From NCBI GenBank assembly GCA_900770405.1, contig CAAGKL010000210.1, positions 1 to 24,749 on the forward strand: DNA of 24,749 nucleotides. The letters run 5' to 3'. A program made the translations under genes and the position numbers. Below, piece by piece: positions 15,651 to 22,893 of the stretch (positions are counted from its first letter, which is position 1; every line of letters starts with the position of its first letter). Under the pieces are notes generated by a model. It made no database searches. It had not been told where the DNA came from and worked only from the letters and a program-made list of their open reading frames with translations. The stretch is from Clostridia bacterium. Lineage in GTDB: Bacteria > Bacillota > Clostridia > UBA1381.

Positions 15651-17357
15651 TTATACATTCAGTTGGTTTTTCATATCCTCCAAAATTGCCTCGACGAGCT
15701 TTGTTGCCGTTTCCTCGTCGGCTGCCGAGGTGCTGATATACAGCTTTATCTTCGGCTCTGTGCCCGACGGGCGGATAACGACCTGGCTCTTGCCGTCCGA
15801 AAAACGATAGCGCAGAACGTCGGATTTCGGCAGTCCCGTGTCATCATTTTCAAAGTCCGTACTCTCCCTGACGCTGAGCCCGGCGCAGCTTTCGACCGGC
15901 TCGCGCCTTAATTTCGCCATTAGCGCCACCATTTTCTCCATACCGTCCTTGCCCGGCATCGTAAATGAAACGGTTTTCTCGGCATAGTAGCCGTATTTCT
16001 TATAAATATCGCACAGCGCCTCGTATGGCGACATTCCCTTGGTCTTGTAATACGCCGCCATCTCCGCAATCAGCATCGCCGATACAACGCCGGCCTTATC
16101 GCGCGCATCCATACCGACCAGGTAGCCGTAGCTCTCCTCAAAGCCGATTAAATAGGTATATTCGCCGGTGGCATCATACTCGGTCATCTTCTCGCCGATG
16201 TACTTAAAGCCTGTGAGCGTGTTCACAATCGACACGCCGTACGCCTTTGCAATCGCCGCCGCAAGCTCGGTTGTAACGATGGTCTTGATGATAACTCCGT
16301 TTTTAGGCAGCGTGCCGCTCTCCTTTTTCGCACGCAAAATGTACTCGCACAAAAGCGCTCCGGTCTGGTTTCCGGTCAGCGCGCGGTATTCGCCCGCGGC
16401 GTCGCGTACGACAATTCCGACTCTGTCGCAGTCGGGGTCCGTGCCGATAATCAGGTCAACGTCATTCTCCTTCGCCATTTTAATCGCAATCGTGAATCCC
16501 TCCTTGTTCTCGGGGTTGGGTGACTTCACGGTCGGGAAATTGCCGTCCTCGGTGTCCTGCTCAGCAACGACGAGCAGATTTTTAAAGCCGATGCGCTTTA
16601 AAACCTCCTTTACCGGGCGCGAGCCTGTCCCGTGGAAGGGCGTGTAAATCAGCTTCATCGTGTCGGCAACCTCTCGCACCGCCTCGGGCTTAACCTGCTG
16701 GCGCATAACCGTTTCGATGAATTTCTCGTCCTGCTCGCTGCCGACATAGCTAAAAAGCCCCGCCGCCTTTGCATTGTCAAGGCTCATCAGCTTCACATCC
16801 GCGAAAACGTCGCACTTCTCGATAGCGTTCATAACGGTCTGCGCCGCATCGGGCGGGAGCTGACCGCCGTCTGGGCCGTAAACCTTGTAGCCGTTGTACT
16901 CCTTGGGGTTGTGGCTGGCGGTAATCATAACGCCCGCCGCGCAGCCGAGCTCGCGTATGCCGAAGGACACCTCGGGCACGGAATGTACAATCGGAAAAAG
17001 GTGCACGCATATGCCGTTCGCGCACAGCACGCTCGCGGTTTCCTCGGCGAATTTTTTCGAAAAATTGCGCGTGTCATAGCCGATCAGAACGCCCGCCTTT
17101 GCCGCAGCTGCGCCCTCTTTTTTCACATACTCCGCCACACCGCAGCTCGCTCGGCGCACATTGTAAATATTAATCCTGTTCGTGCCGATGCCGATAATTC
17201 CGCGCATACCGCCCGTGCCGAACTCGAGCTCGCGGTAGAACCGCTCCTCAATCTCGCCCTCATCGCCCGCAATCGCCTCAAGCTCTGCCTTATCCTCCGG
17301 CAAAAGCACGTCGCTTGCGAGCCATTTCTCATAATTTTCTCTGTAATTCATTTTCAT
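15651..17357 (-). CDS. Phosphoglucomutase/phosphomannomutase (alpha-phosphohexomutase, PgcA-like)
   Basis: Interconverts glucose 1-phosphate and glucose 6-phosphate (possibly mannose phosphates too), linking glycolysis to glycogen and cell-wall sugar synthesis. The 568 residues are close to Bacillus PgcA (about 580). All four domain signatures are present: phosphoserine Ser148 in MITASHNPKEYNGYK, magnesium loop GTDPDCDRVG (Asp307, Asp309, Asp311), sugar-binding GFEESYGYLVG and phosphate-binding RPSGTEPKIKLY. The start is ATG at 17357 with AGGAAAGGAAG upstream; an in-frame ATG two codons later is at least as well spaced. It lies 21 bases after the sugar kinase gene and shares its promoter. Confidence 0.94.
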   Translation of the reverse strand: MKMNYRENYEKWLASDVLLPEDKAELEAIAGDEGEIEERFYRELEFGTGGMRGIIGIGTNRINIYNVRRASCGVAEYVKKEGAAAAKAGVLIGYDTRNFSKKFAEETASVLCANGICVHLFPIVHSVPEVSFGIRELGCAAGVMITASHNPKEYNGYKVYGPDGGQLPPDAAQTVMNAIEKCDVFADVKLMSLDNAKAAGLFSYVGSEQDEKFIETVMRQQVKPEAVREVADTMKLIYTPFHGTGSRPVKEVLKRIGFKNLLVVAEQDTEDGNFPTVKSPNPENKEGFTIAIKMAKENDVDLIIGTDPDCDRVGIVVRDAAGEYRALTGNQTGALLCEYILRAKKESGTLPKNGVIIKTIVTTELAAAIAKAYGVSIVNTLTGFKYIGEKMTEYDATGEYTYLIGFEESYGYLVGMDARDKAGVVSAMLIAEMAAYYKTKGMSPYEALCDIYKKYGYYAEKTVSFTMPGKDGMEKMVALMAKLRREPVESCAGLSVRESTDFENDDTGLPKSDVLRYRFSDGKSQVVIRPSGTEPKIKLYISTSAADEETATKLVEAILEDMKNQLNV

Positions 17358-17378
17358 TCTTCCTTTCCTGTATTGATT

Positions 17379-18407
17379 TTATCTGACCATTTCGTCCTGC
17401 CTGCCCTCGGCATTGTGCGAGGCGATAACGCTCTCGATTTCCTCGATGCTGCTCGCCGACATATCGCCGGTCACGGTGTTCTTCACCGCCGAAAGCGCAT
17501 TGCCGATTTCGAGCGCACGCCGCACGCTGTCCTCCTTCAGTATGCCGTAGAGCACGCCGGCAACATACGCGTCGCCGCTGCCGATGCGGTCAATGACTTC
17601 TATATTCATATACGGTTTTTCCTCAAAAAATTCCCCGTCCGAGTAAATAAGCGAGCCGAAATTATGCCTTGTCGGGCTGACGACCTCGCGGCGGGTCGAC
17701 GCAACCACGCGGCAGCCGTACTGCTCGCTGTAGCCCTTCAGGATTTCCTTAAGCGTGCCGGTGCGCGCAAGCATTCTGCGCGAGGTTTCCTCCGACACGA
17801 ACAGAATATCCACCATCGGCAGCACGCTCTCAATCACGCGCCGCGCCTCCTCCTCGCTCCAGAGCGCCGCGCGGTAATTCACGTCAAAGCTTATCGCCGC
17901 GCCGTGCTTTTTCATATTGCGCATAACCTCCAGCGCGGTCGCGCGTAGGGTCGGCGACAGTGCAAGCGTTATTGAGCTGATGTGGAAAATTCTCGTTTTT
18001 TCGTAAATATCGGTCGGTATGTCCAAAATTTCAAGCGAGCAGACCGAGCTGTTGTGGCGGTCATACACCACCGACGATTTGCGCGGGTAGACGCCGCTCT
18101 CATAATAATAAAGCCCAAGCCGCGCAAATTCCGTCTCGTCATAGACGATATAATCGTCGCTGACGTTGCCGTACCTGATTTTGCGGCTGATGAAATGTCC
18201 GATTTTGTTGCGCGGCAGGCGCGTGATAATCGCCGAGCGTATGCCGAGCATCGCCGCACCCGACGCGACGTTCAGCTCGCTGCCGCCCGCGTTCTTTTCA
18301 AAGGTTTCGCTCTGCGAGAGCTTTTCCTTGCCCGGCGGCGACAGTCTGAGCATAACCTCGCCCATTCCGATAAGGTCGAACTCCGCGCTTTTCTTTATAT
18401 AATCCAT
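17379..18407 (-). CDS. PfkB-family sugar kinase, probably 2-dehydro-3-deoxygluconokinase-like
   Basis: A 342-residue carbohydrate kinase. The PfkB signatures are GGSELNVASGAAMLG near residue 41 and DRIGSGDAYVAGVLYGIL near 273, with Asp279 as catalytic base. The segment YYYESGVYPRKSSVVYDRHNSSV resembles KDG kinases, which phosphorylate 2-keto-3-deoxygluconate from pectin or uronate breakdown. No KDPG aldolase or uronate gene is nearby, so the substrate is uncertain and fructokinase or another sugar kinase is possible. The ATG at 18407 is 15 bases from the nearest good ribosome binding site (GGAG in GAAAGGAGACAG), longer than usual, and no alternative ATG, GTG or TTG fits. It is the first gene of an operon with phosphoglucomutase. 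Confidence 0.85.
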   Translation of the reverse strand: MDYIKKSAEFDLIGMGEVMLRLSPPGKEKLSQSETFEKNAGGSELNVASGAAMLGIRSAIITRLPRNKIGHFISRKIRYGNVSDDYIVYDETEFARLGLYYYESGVYPRKSSVVYDRHNSSVCSLEILDIPTDIYEKTRIFHISSITLALSPTLRATALEVMRNMKKHGAAISFDVNYRAALWSEEEARRVIESVLPMVDILFVSEETSRRMLARTGTLKEILKGYSEQYGCRVVASTRREVVSPTRHNFGSLIYSDGEFFEEKPYMNIEVIDRIGSGDAYVAGVLYGILKEDSVRRALEIGNALSAVKNTVTGDMSASSIEEIESVIASHNAEGRQDEMVR

Positions 18408-18450
18408 TATTATATCCGCTGTCTCCTTTCAAATTCCCCTTTTTAACTAT

Positions 18451-18479
18451 ATTATAATATCAGCCGTCGGATTTTTCAA
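18451..18479 (-). promoter_or_regulatory. Promoter of the sugar kinase-phosphoglucomutase operon
   Basis: On the minus strand, TTGAAA (18479-18474), 17 bases, then TATAAT (18456-18451). The predicted start is near 18444, giving a leader of about 37 bases. Confidence 0.8.
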
Positions 18480-18519
18480 GCATTTTGTTAATTATCGGCA
18501 AATATATTAAAATTTTCAT

Positions 18520-18548
18520 TTGCAATTTGCCGTCTTTAGTGCTATAAT
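18520..18548 (+). promoter_or_regulatory. Promoter of the DUF815 ATPase operon
   Basis: TTGCAA (18520-18525), 17 bases, then TATAAT (18543-18548) with TGC directly before it (extended -10). The predicted start is near 18555. It is divergent from the sugar kinase promoter, and the -35 boxes lie about 40 bases apart. Confidence 0.85.
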
Positions 18549-18579
18549 ATAGGTAATTTTAATCCGAGGGGCAATACTT

Positions 18580-19728
18580 ATGATAATTTTCAGAAATATT
18601 CAGAATGACGCGGTAATGCGCGCCCTTGCGGCGGGTGAGCTCGATGAGGACGCGATGCTCGCGCTGACGGAATTTGCAGAGCTCGGCGCGGTCGGCACGG
18701 ACGTGCTTTGCGAGTACGTCATCACGCTTTTGGTAAACGACGACAACACGCTCGCGCGGGTGATTTCCGCCGGCAAAAGGCCGGGTGCAAGCCTTACCGA
18801 GGCGGCGTGCAGTGAGCTCGTCGAGCTTTTACGCCTTATCAGCGAGCACAGCTTTGACTATATACCATCGGGGAAAATTGCGAAATATTTCTCCCTGTAC
18901 GAAAAATCAATCCTCGATATGTGCGCCGCAAAAAGCGCCCCCGAGCTGTTTAAGCTCCTGTGCGGGCACTACGGCTGCCTGGGCGTGGGCGATTTCGGCA
19001 GATACATCGCATTTATGCAGAAGGAGGACGGCATTTCGCCGATTGAAAGCCCCGACACGATGAGCTTTGACCGCCTGGTCGGGCTCGAGCACATCAAAAA
19101 GGTGCTCTGCGACAACTGCGAGCTGCTGCTCGGCGGCAAGGCGGCGAACAATGTTCTGCTTTTCGGCGACCGCGGCACGGGCAAATCCTCGTGCGTAAAG
19201 GCGCTTTTGAATATGTACTGCGGACGCGGGCTGCGCGTTATCGAAATTCCGAAAAGCGCAATCGGGAAAATCCCCGCGCTCTTTTCGCAGCTCGGCAGCA
19301 AGCCGCAGAAATTCATACTCTACCTCGATGATTTATCCTTTGAAAAGCACGAGACCGAGTACCGCTCACTCAAGGTCGCGATGGACGGACAGCTCGGCGT
19401 TATGCCGAAAAACGTCATAATCTGCGCGACATCAAACCGACGGCATCTCATCAAGGAGAACTGGAAGGACCGCGAGGGCGGTGACGTGCACGCGAACGAC
19501 AATATGCAGGAGATGCTCTCGCTCTCCGAGCGTTTCGGGATAAGCCTTGTTTTCGCCGCGCCGAACCAGCGCGAGTATCTCGACATCGTGGCGAAGCTCC
19601 TCGAAAAGCGCGGGATTGAAATTAACAGCGAAATTGAGCAGCAGGCGATTGTGTGGCAGATGAACTACGGCGGCAGAACGCCGCGGTGTGCCGCGCAGTT
19701 TGCCCAAAGCTATGCGAAAGGAAAGTGA
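18580..19728 (+). CDS. DUF815-family AAA ATPase
   Basis: A 382-residue cytoplasmic ATP-binding protein. After a helical N-terminal region of about 160 residues, the AAA core begins at FDRLVGLEHIKKVL. It has Walker A GDRGTGKSS (196-204), Walker B FILYLDDLSFE (Asp250, Asp251), a sensor-1-like ICATSNRRHL (Asn286) and LSLSERFGISLVFAAPNQREYL near the C-terminus. The text RGTGKSS...KALLN, LDDLSFE and ATSNRRHL is diagnostic of DUF815, whose molecular role is not established. GAGGGG at 18566-18571 is eight bases from the ATG. The next gene, for a secreted protein, starts four bases after this stop and its ribosome binding site lies inside this gene, so the two are probably translated together. Confidence 0.92.
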   Translation: MIIFRNIQNDAVMRALAAGELDEDAMLALTEFAELGAVGTDVLCEYVITLLVNDDNTLARVISAGKRPGASLTEAACSELVELLRLISEHSFDYIPSGKIAKYFSLYEKSILDMCAAKSAPELFKLLCGHYGCLGVGDFGRYIAFMQKEDGISPIESPDTMSFDRLVGLEHIKKVLCDNCELLLGGKAANNVLLFGDRGTGKSSCVKALLNMYCGRGLRVIEIPKSAIGKIPALFSQLGSKPQKFILYLDDLSFEKHETEYRSLKVAMDGQLGVMPKNVIICATSNRRHLIKENWKDREGGDVHANDNMQEMLSLSERFGISLVFAAPNQREYLDIVAKLLEKRGIEINSEIEQQAIVWQMNYGGRTPRCAAQFAQSYAKGK

Positions 19729-19732
19729 TAAT

Positions 19733-20773
19733 ATGAAAAGATTATTTGCGGCGGCGCTGCTTGCGCCGACCCTGATTACAAGCGCCGCGGCAGCGCTTTA
19801 CAGTTTCCCGGGCGATGCCGGTGCGCAATATGGCTACGCGGCGGTTTACGGCGCGGACGGTATGCTTTTGCGCGTGGTTCGCGCGGAATTGTCGGACGGG
19901 ACGGCGGAAATCGATACAGCGGACGGCGAAACGGTGAAGCTGATTTTGCCCGACGCGACAATTCTGCCGGGCGAAAAAGCGCCCGAGCCGACCGCAGCGC
20001 CGACACCCTCGCCCGAGCCAACCGCGACGCCCGCACCGACGGCATCGCCCTCCGGCTACCGCTACGAGGAATGGTTCGACAAGGAGCTCTACGAAAAGGA
20101 CGTCTACGCGCAAAATGCGCCTGCACTCGTGAAAAAGGCGCAGAAAACCGTTGGCAGCGACGGCGACATCGTATACAATGTCACGCTTTTAATCGGCGCG
20201 ACCGAGCAGGAATTTGTCTTTGACGAGGACTTCAAAATCGAGCGCGCGTCCGACGCATACCCCGACGCAGTCGGGCAGAATGCGTCCTATCTGAAGGCAG
20301 GCGACGTGATAATTTTGAGCTACCCGTTCCGCGACGAGCCGCGGGATATGTGCCTTTTGTACCGCCCGTCGGCAAAAGAGCCGCTCTCCTCGCAGACGGA
20401 CTTTTCGCCGCTCTACACCACGGACGGGCTCGCCGCCGGGGTCTGGGCGGTTGGTACGGCTCGGGAGGTCGGCTACAGTTTCGGCATCGTGACGAAAGCC
20501 TCAAACAGGTACTTCACCCTCGCCGACGACAGCGGCAAGCGCATCGACGATATTTCCTTCAAGGAGCGCGCGGCGGTCTACAGCTATGATGCGACCGACA
20601 AGACCAGTGCCGAAATCGCCGGCACCGGCGCAATCACCGCGTCGGAAATCCCGGACGGCGACATCGACGATGACGGCAATGTGCTCCGCTGGGCGGACGA
20701 TTGCCGCCGCACCTATGCGCTTGTGCGCACAATCGGCTCGGCGGCGGTCGACATCTTCATCTACGAATATTAA
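19733..20773 (+). CDS. Secreted protein of unknown function with Pro/Thr/Ala linker
   Basis: A 346-residue protein. Residues 1-21 (MKRLFAAALLAPTLITSAAAA) are a typical Sec signal peptide with an AxA-type cleavage site. Next comes a small domain (about 22-83; AAVYGADGMLLRVVRAEL...VKLILPD) that resembles a short beta module recurrent in clostridial surface proteins. A linker rich in Pro, Ala and Thr (PEPTAAPTPSPEPTATPAP) follows at about 84-107. The C-terminal region (108-346) is rich in Asp, Tyr and Val and contains an acidic DGDIDDDGN loop that could bind calcium. No LPXTG anchor or S-layer domain is seen, so it is probably released or held by other means. The ATG at 19733 is preferred to an upstream in-frame ATG because of AAAGGAAAG at 19717-19725 and the signal peptide. 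I do not recognise a function. Confidence 0.85.
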   Translation: MKRLFAAALLAPTLITSAAAALYSFPGDAGAQYGYAAVYGADGMLLRVVRAELSDGTAEIDTADGETVKLILPDATILPGEKAPEPTAAPTPSPEPTATPAPTASPSGYRYEEWFDKELYEKDVYAQNAPALVKKAQKTVGSDGDIVYNVTLLIGATEQEFVFDEDFKIERASDAYPDAVGQNASYLKAGDVIILSYPFRDEPRDMCLLYRPSAKEPLSSQTDFSPLYTTDGLAAGVWAVGTAREVGYSFGIVTKASNRYFTLADDSGKRIDDISFKERAAVYSYDATDKTSAEIAGTGAITASEIPDGDIDDDGNVLRWADDCRRTYALVRTIGSAAVDIFIYEY

Positions 20774-20807
20774 CCTGCTTAAAAGCTACGGAACGAAAAA
20801 AAAGCGA

Positions 20808-20850
20808 AGGCTGTTTAAAAAGTTAAATAACTTTTTAAACAGCCTCTTTT
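20808..20850. terminator. Bidirectional terminator between the secreted protein gene and coaX
   Basis: AGGCTGTTTAAAAAGTT (20808-20824) pairs perfectly with AACTTTTTAAACAGCCT (20829-20845) around AAAT. CTTTT follows on the plus strand, and a run of eight T follows four bases after the stem on the minus strand. It serves both convergent operons. Confidence 0.92.
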
Positions 20851-20855
20851 AATTC

Positions 20856-21626
20856 TTAATTCTCCGTTTGGCGTTTGTATAAAATCCACAGCCCCGACAG
20901 CAGCAAATCCTCGTTGCAAACGGTTTCTCGGGTGCAGAGCTTGGCGATAACGGGAGCATAGCCGCCCGTGGTGACGACGCTTGCGCGCCTACCGAGCTCG
21001 CGCTCGATGCGGTCAATCATCCCGTCCATCATCGCCGCGCAGCCGATTAAAAGCCCGCTCGCGATGGAGTCGGCGGTGTTTTTTCCGATGACGCTTTTCG
21101 GCGCCTCAAGGCTCGTCGCCGGCAGCTGCGCCGTGTTTGAAAACAGTGCCTTTTGTGACAGCCGCAGCCCGGCGGTGATTACCGCGCCGGCGAAATGCCG
21201 GTTTTCGTCGATTACCGAGATGGTCGTTGCCGTGCCAAGGTCGAAAATAATAATCGGCGGCTCGTAGAGCTCGAGCGCCGCCGCCGCGCCGCAAATCAGG
21301 TCATTGCCGAGCGTTTCGGGGCGGTCGATGTCGATTATAAGCCCGTGGTTCGATTTTATATCAACCAGAATCGGCGTAATGCCCAAAATAAGCTCGCACG
21401 CGCGCGCGATTGCCGCGTTTACCGGCGGCACAACAGAGGAAATAATCGCCCCCTCAAAGCATTTAGGGTCAAACTTGTTTATGTCGAGAATACTTTTTAA
21501 GGTGACCGCATATTCCATTTCGGTCTTGCCGTTGTCGGTCTCGAGCCGCGTTTTAAGGAGAATTTTCCCCTCCTCGATGCAGCCGAGCACAATATTGGTG
21601 TTTCCTATATCAAAAGCCAGAATCAT
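20856..21626 (-). CDS. coaX: Type III pantothenate kinase
   Basis: Catalyses the first step of coenzyme A synthesis, phosphorylation of pantothenate, in the cytoplasm. The 256 residues match the family. Motifs of the ASKHA fold are phosphate-1 FDIGNTNIVLG (Asp6), PETLGNDLICGAAA (Asp109) and phosphate-2 DLGTATTISVID (Asp129), with VVTTGGYAP near the C-terminus. The second motif has Leu110 where many family members have Arg (GADR), and phosphate-2 has ISVID where many have FDVV. All Asp residues are kept, so activity is expected. AAAGGA seven bases ahead of the ATG overlaps the stop codon region of the ECF gene, so translation is coupled. Confidence 0.95.
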   Translation of the reverse strand: MILAFDIGNTNIVLGCIEEGKILLKTRLETDNGKTEMEYAVTLKSILDINKFDPKCFEGAIISSVVPPVNAAIARACELILGITPILVDIKSNHGLIIDIDRPETLGNDLICGAAAALELYEPPIIIFDLGTATTISVIDENRHFAGAVITAGLRLSQKALFSNTAQLPATSLEAPKSVIGKNTADSIASGLLIGCAAMMDGMIDRIERELGRRASVVTTGGYAPVIAKLCTRETVCNEDLLLSGLWILYKRQTEN

Positions 21627-21637
21627 AATTTTTTCCT

Positions 21638-22213
21638 TTATCTGTCAGTAAATTTCGAGAGCACGCGGTAAACCGCCGGAACGACTATAACCGCGCATAA
21701 AAGCTCAATAATTCCGTTAATGCCTATCATCGTGAGCCAGATGTTTTTAAACAGTGCCGAAATGTCCTGAAAGCCCTTGTAGGAGTCGCCGAGGAAGAAC
21801 ATTGCCGTCAGAACCAGCACTGTGTTTGTCAGCGTGCCGCAGATTGCGGAAATTACCGCCGCAGCCGTGTCGCCGAGCCTTGCCTTGTTTTTCAGAAGTG
21901 CGAAAACCGCCGCCGCGACCACTCCGACCAGAACGCGCGGGACGAAGGATACAAGCGGGTTTAAGAATATTTCAAACACCGGCGAGGACGCCGCAAAAAC
22001 CGCCGCGCGGGCGATGCAGGTTAATCCCCACACTCCGCCGATTATCGCGCCGCTGCGCACGCCGAGCAAAATCGAGCACAAAATTACAACTATGTGCAGC
22101 GTGGTAATTTCGATAGCGCCGTATGAGATGTAGCCCGTGAACGGTACTACTGTCATAAGGACGATTAATGCCGAAAAAACCGCCAGAAGCACAAGATTTT
22201 TTGTTTTTTTCAT
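21638..22213 (-). CDS. ECF transporter S component, probably for pantothenate
   Basis: A 191-residue hydrophobic protein with about six membrane segments (AVFSALIVLMTVVPFTGYI, TLHIVVILCSILLGVRSGAIIGGVWG and others). It is the substrate-binding subunit of an energy-coupling-factor vitamin transporter; the shared energizing module (EcfA, EcfA', EcfT) is not in this window. The ATG at 22213 is fixed by AGGAGGT six bases upstream, and an in-frame start 14 codons earlier has no such site. The gene is 11 bases upstream of coaX, so the substrate is inferred to be pantothenate (PanT-like). From sequence alone it is only an S component. Confidence 0.85.
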   Translation of the reverse strand: MKKTKNLVLLAVFSALIVLMTVVPFTGYISYGAIEITTLHIVVILCSILLGVRSGAIIGGVWGLTCIARAAVFAASSPVFEIFLNPLVSFVPRVLVGVVAAAVFALLKNKARLGDTAAAVISAICGTLTNTVLVLTAMFFLGDSYKGFQDISALFKNIWLTMIGINGIIELLCAVIVVPAVYRVLSKFTDR

Positions 22214-22275
22214 TTGAATACCTCCTGCTGCCGTTCCCTGCGGGATACAGCGCAAATTTTTTGACCCTACGCCCT

Positions 22276-22304
22276 ATTATACCGCCAAAAGCCGCCGCCG
22301 TCAA
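22276..22304 (-). promoter_or_regulatory. Promoter of the ECF S component-coaX operon
   Basis: On the minus strand, TTGACG (22304-22299), 17 bases, then TATAAT (22281-22276). The predicted start is near 22269, with a leader of about 55 bases and no recognisable riboswitch. Confidence 0.85.
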
Positions 22305-22352
22305 TACCTGCGGGAAAATTTGCCCGCGGCACAATTTTATTTTAAAAATAAC

Positions 22353-22382
22353 TTGACACAGCGGGGCGATGTGTGTTATAAT
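22353..22382 (+). promoter_or_regulatory. Promoter of tRNA-Leu
   Basis: TTGACA (22353-22358), 18 bases, then TATAAT (22377-22382) with an upstream TGT (extended -10). The predicted start is near 22389, 13 bases before the tRNA. Both hexamers match consensus exactly. Confidence 0.92.
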
Positions 22383-22401
22383 GTCAAAGCAGTTTAAATG
22401 C

Positions 22402-22488
22402 GCCGGTGTGGTGGAATTGGCAGACGCGCGGGACTCAAAATCCCGTGGTAGCGATACCGTGTCGGTTCGACCCCGACCACCGGCACCA
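22402..22488 (+). tRNA. tRNA-Leu (anticodon CAA)
   Basis: An 87-base class II tRNA. The acceptor stem GCCGGTG pairs with CACCGGC, followed by an encoded ACCA end (22485-22488). The anticodon stem CGGGA/TCCCG holds the loop CTCAAAA with anticodon CAA at 22436-22438, reading UUG. A long variable arm follows (GTGGTAGCGATACCGT), and the T arm GTCGG-TTCGACC-CCGAC is intact. It stands alone with its own promoter and two terminators. Confidence 0.97.
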
Positions 22489-22490
22489 CG

Positions 22491-22522
22491 TCGGAGCAAA
22501 GCGAACTTTGCTCCGATTTTTT
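22491..22522 (+). terminator. tRNA-Leu terminator, first of two
   Basis: TCGGAGCAAAG (22491-22501) and CTTTGCTCCGA (22506-22516) form a perfect 11-base stem with loop CGAA, then six T. Confidence 0.95.
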
Positions 22523-22533
22523 ATGCAGGCATC

Positions 22534-22563
22534 AAGGCAAGCCCCATATAGCTTGCCTTTTTT
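22534..22563 (+). terminator. tRNA-Leu terminator, second of two
   Basis: AAGGCAAGC (22534-22542) pairs with GCTTGCCTT (22551-22559), followed by further T. It backs up the terminator 11 bases upstream and insulates the sigma-factor region. Confidence 0.85.
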
Positions 22564-22588
22564 ATTTTTCAAAAAAATCAAAGTTCTT

Positions 22589-22618
22589 TTGACTTTTTTA
22601 CCCCGCAAATCGTCTAAT
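22589..22618 (+). promoter_or_regulatory. Probable promoter of the truncated sigma-factor gene
   Basis: TTGACT (22589-22594), 18 bases, then TCTAAT (22613-22618). The predicted start falls in the palindrome 22622-22637. Confidence 0.5.
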
Positions 22619-22621
22619 AAG

Positions 22622-22637
22622 TGTAAAAGCTTTTACA
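22622..22637. promoter_or_regulatory. 16-base palindrome, possible operator
   Basis: TGTAAAAGCTTTTACA is a perfect palindrome at the predicted start site of the truncated sigma gene, a position suited to a repressor. I cannot assign a regulator. Confidence 0.45.
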
Positions 22638-22658
22638 AAATCGAAGGGAGGATTTGAT

Positions 22659-22872
22659 TTGTATGAACTGTTCGAGCAAAAATACAAGGAATGTGAAAAG
22701 TCCCTGTTTTTAGTCGCAATCGGGTATTTACATAACACCGAGGACGCGCGCGACTGCTTGCAGGGCACCGTTTTGGCGGCGCTGAAATCATTTGGCGGGC
22801 TCAAAAACAAGGAGTATTTCAAAACCTGGTCCACGCGCATTGTCATCAACAAATGCATAGAAAAAAACGGCT
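22659..22872 (+). pseudogene. ECF-type RNA polymerase sigma factor, truncated after region 2
   Basis: The start is TTG at 22659, seven bases from GGGAGG (22646-22651). Residues 1-67 form sigma region 2: YLHNTEDARDCLQGTVLAALKSFGGLKN and EYFKTWSTRIVINKCIEKN match the DAxDxxQ-ETxxKA and YFKTWLxRIxINxC pattern of ECF sigma factors. From about residue 68 the similarity stops, and the frame runs through the terminator stem 22861-22890 and then antisense to fprA. Region 4, which contacts the -35 box, is absent, and a normal family member would need about 90 more residues. Transcripts should end before any stop codon. The gene is therefore a remnant, with its control region still intact. No anti-sigma factor gene is nearby. 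Confidence 0.75.
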
Positions 22873-22891
22873 TCACGCGAAGCCGTTTTTT
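22861..22891. terminator. Bidirectional terminator at the 3' end of fprA
   Basis: AAAAAACGGCTTC (22861-22873) and GAAGCCGTTTTTT (22878-22890) form a perfect 13-base stem with loop ACGC and U tracts in both directions. It ends the minus-strand fprA transcript three bases after its stop codon and would also cut the sigma remnant transcript. Confidence 0.93.
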
Positions 22892-22893
22892 TA

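Noticed and set aside
19688..19732. Upstream ATG for the secreted protein
   Set aside because: It lies inside the DUF815 gene, has no ribosome binding site and would bury the signal peptide.
22214..22255. Upstream start for the ECF S component
   Set aside because: No ribosome binding site; AGGAGGT lies directly before the later ATG at 22213.
22402..22563. Attachment site of an integrated element at tRNA-Leu
   Set aside because: The 3' end of the tRNA is not repeated in the window and there is no integrase.
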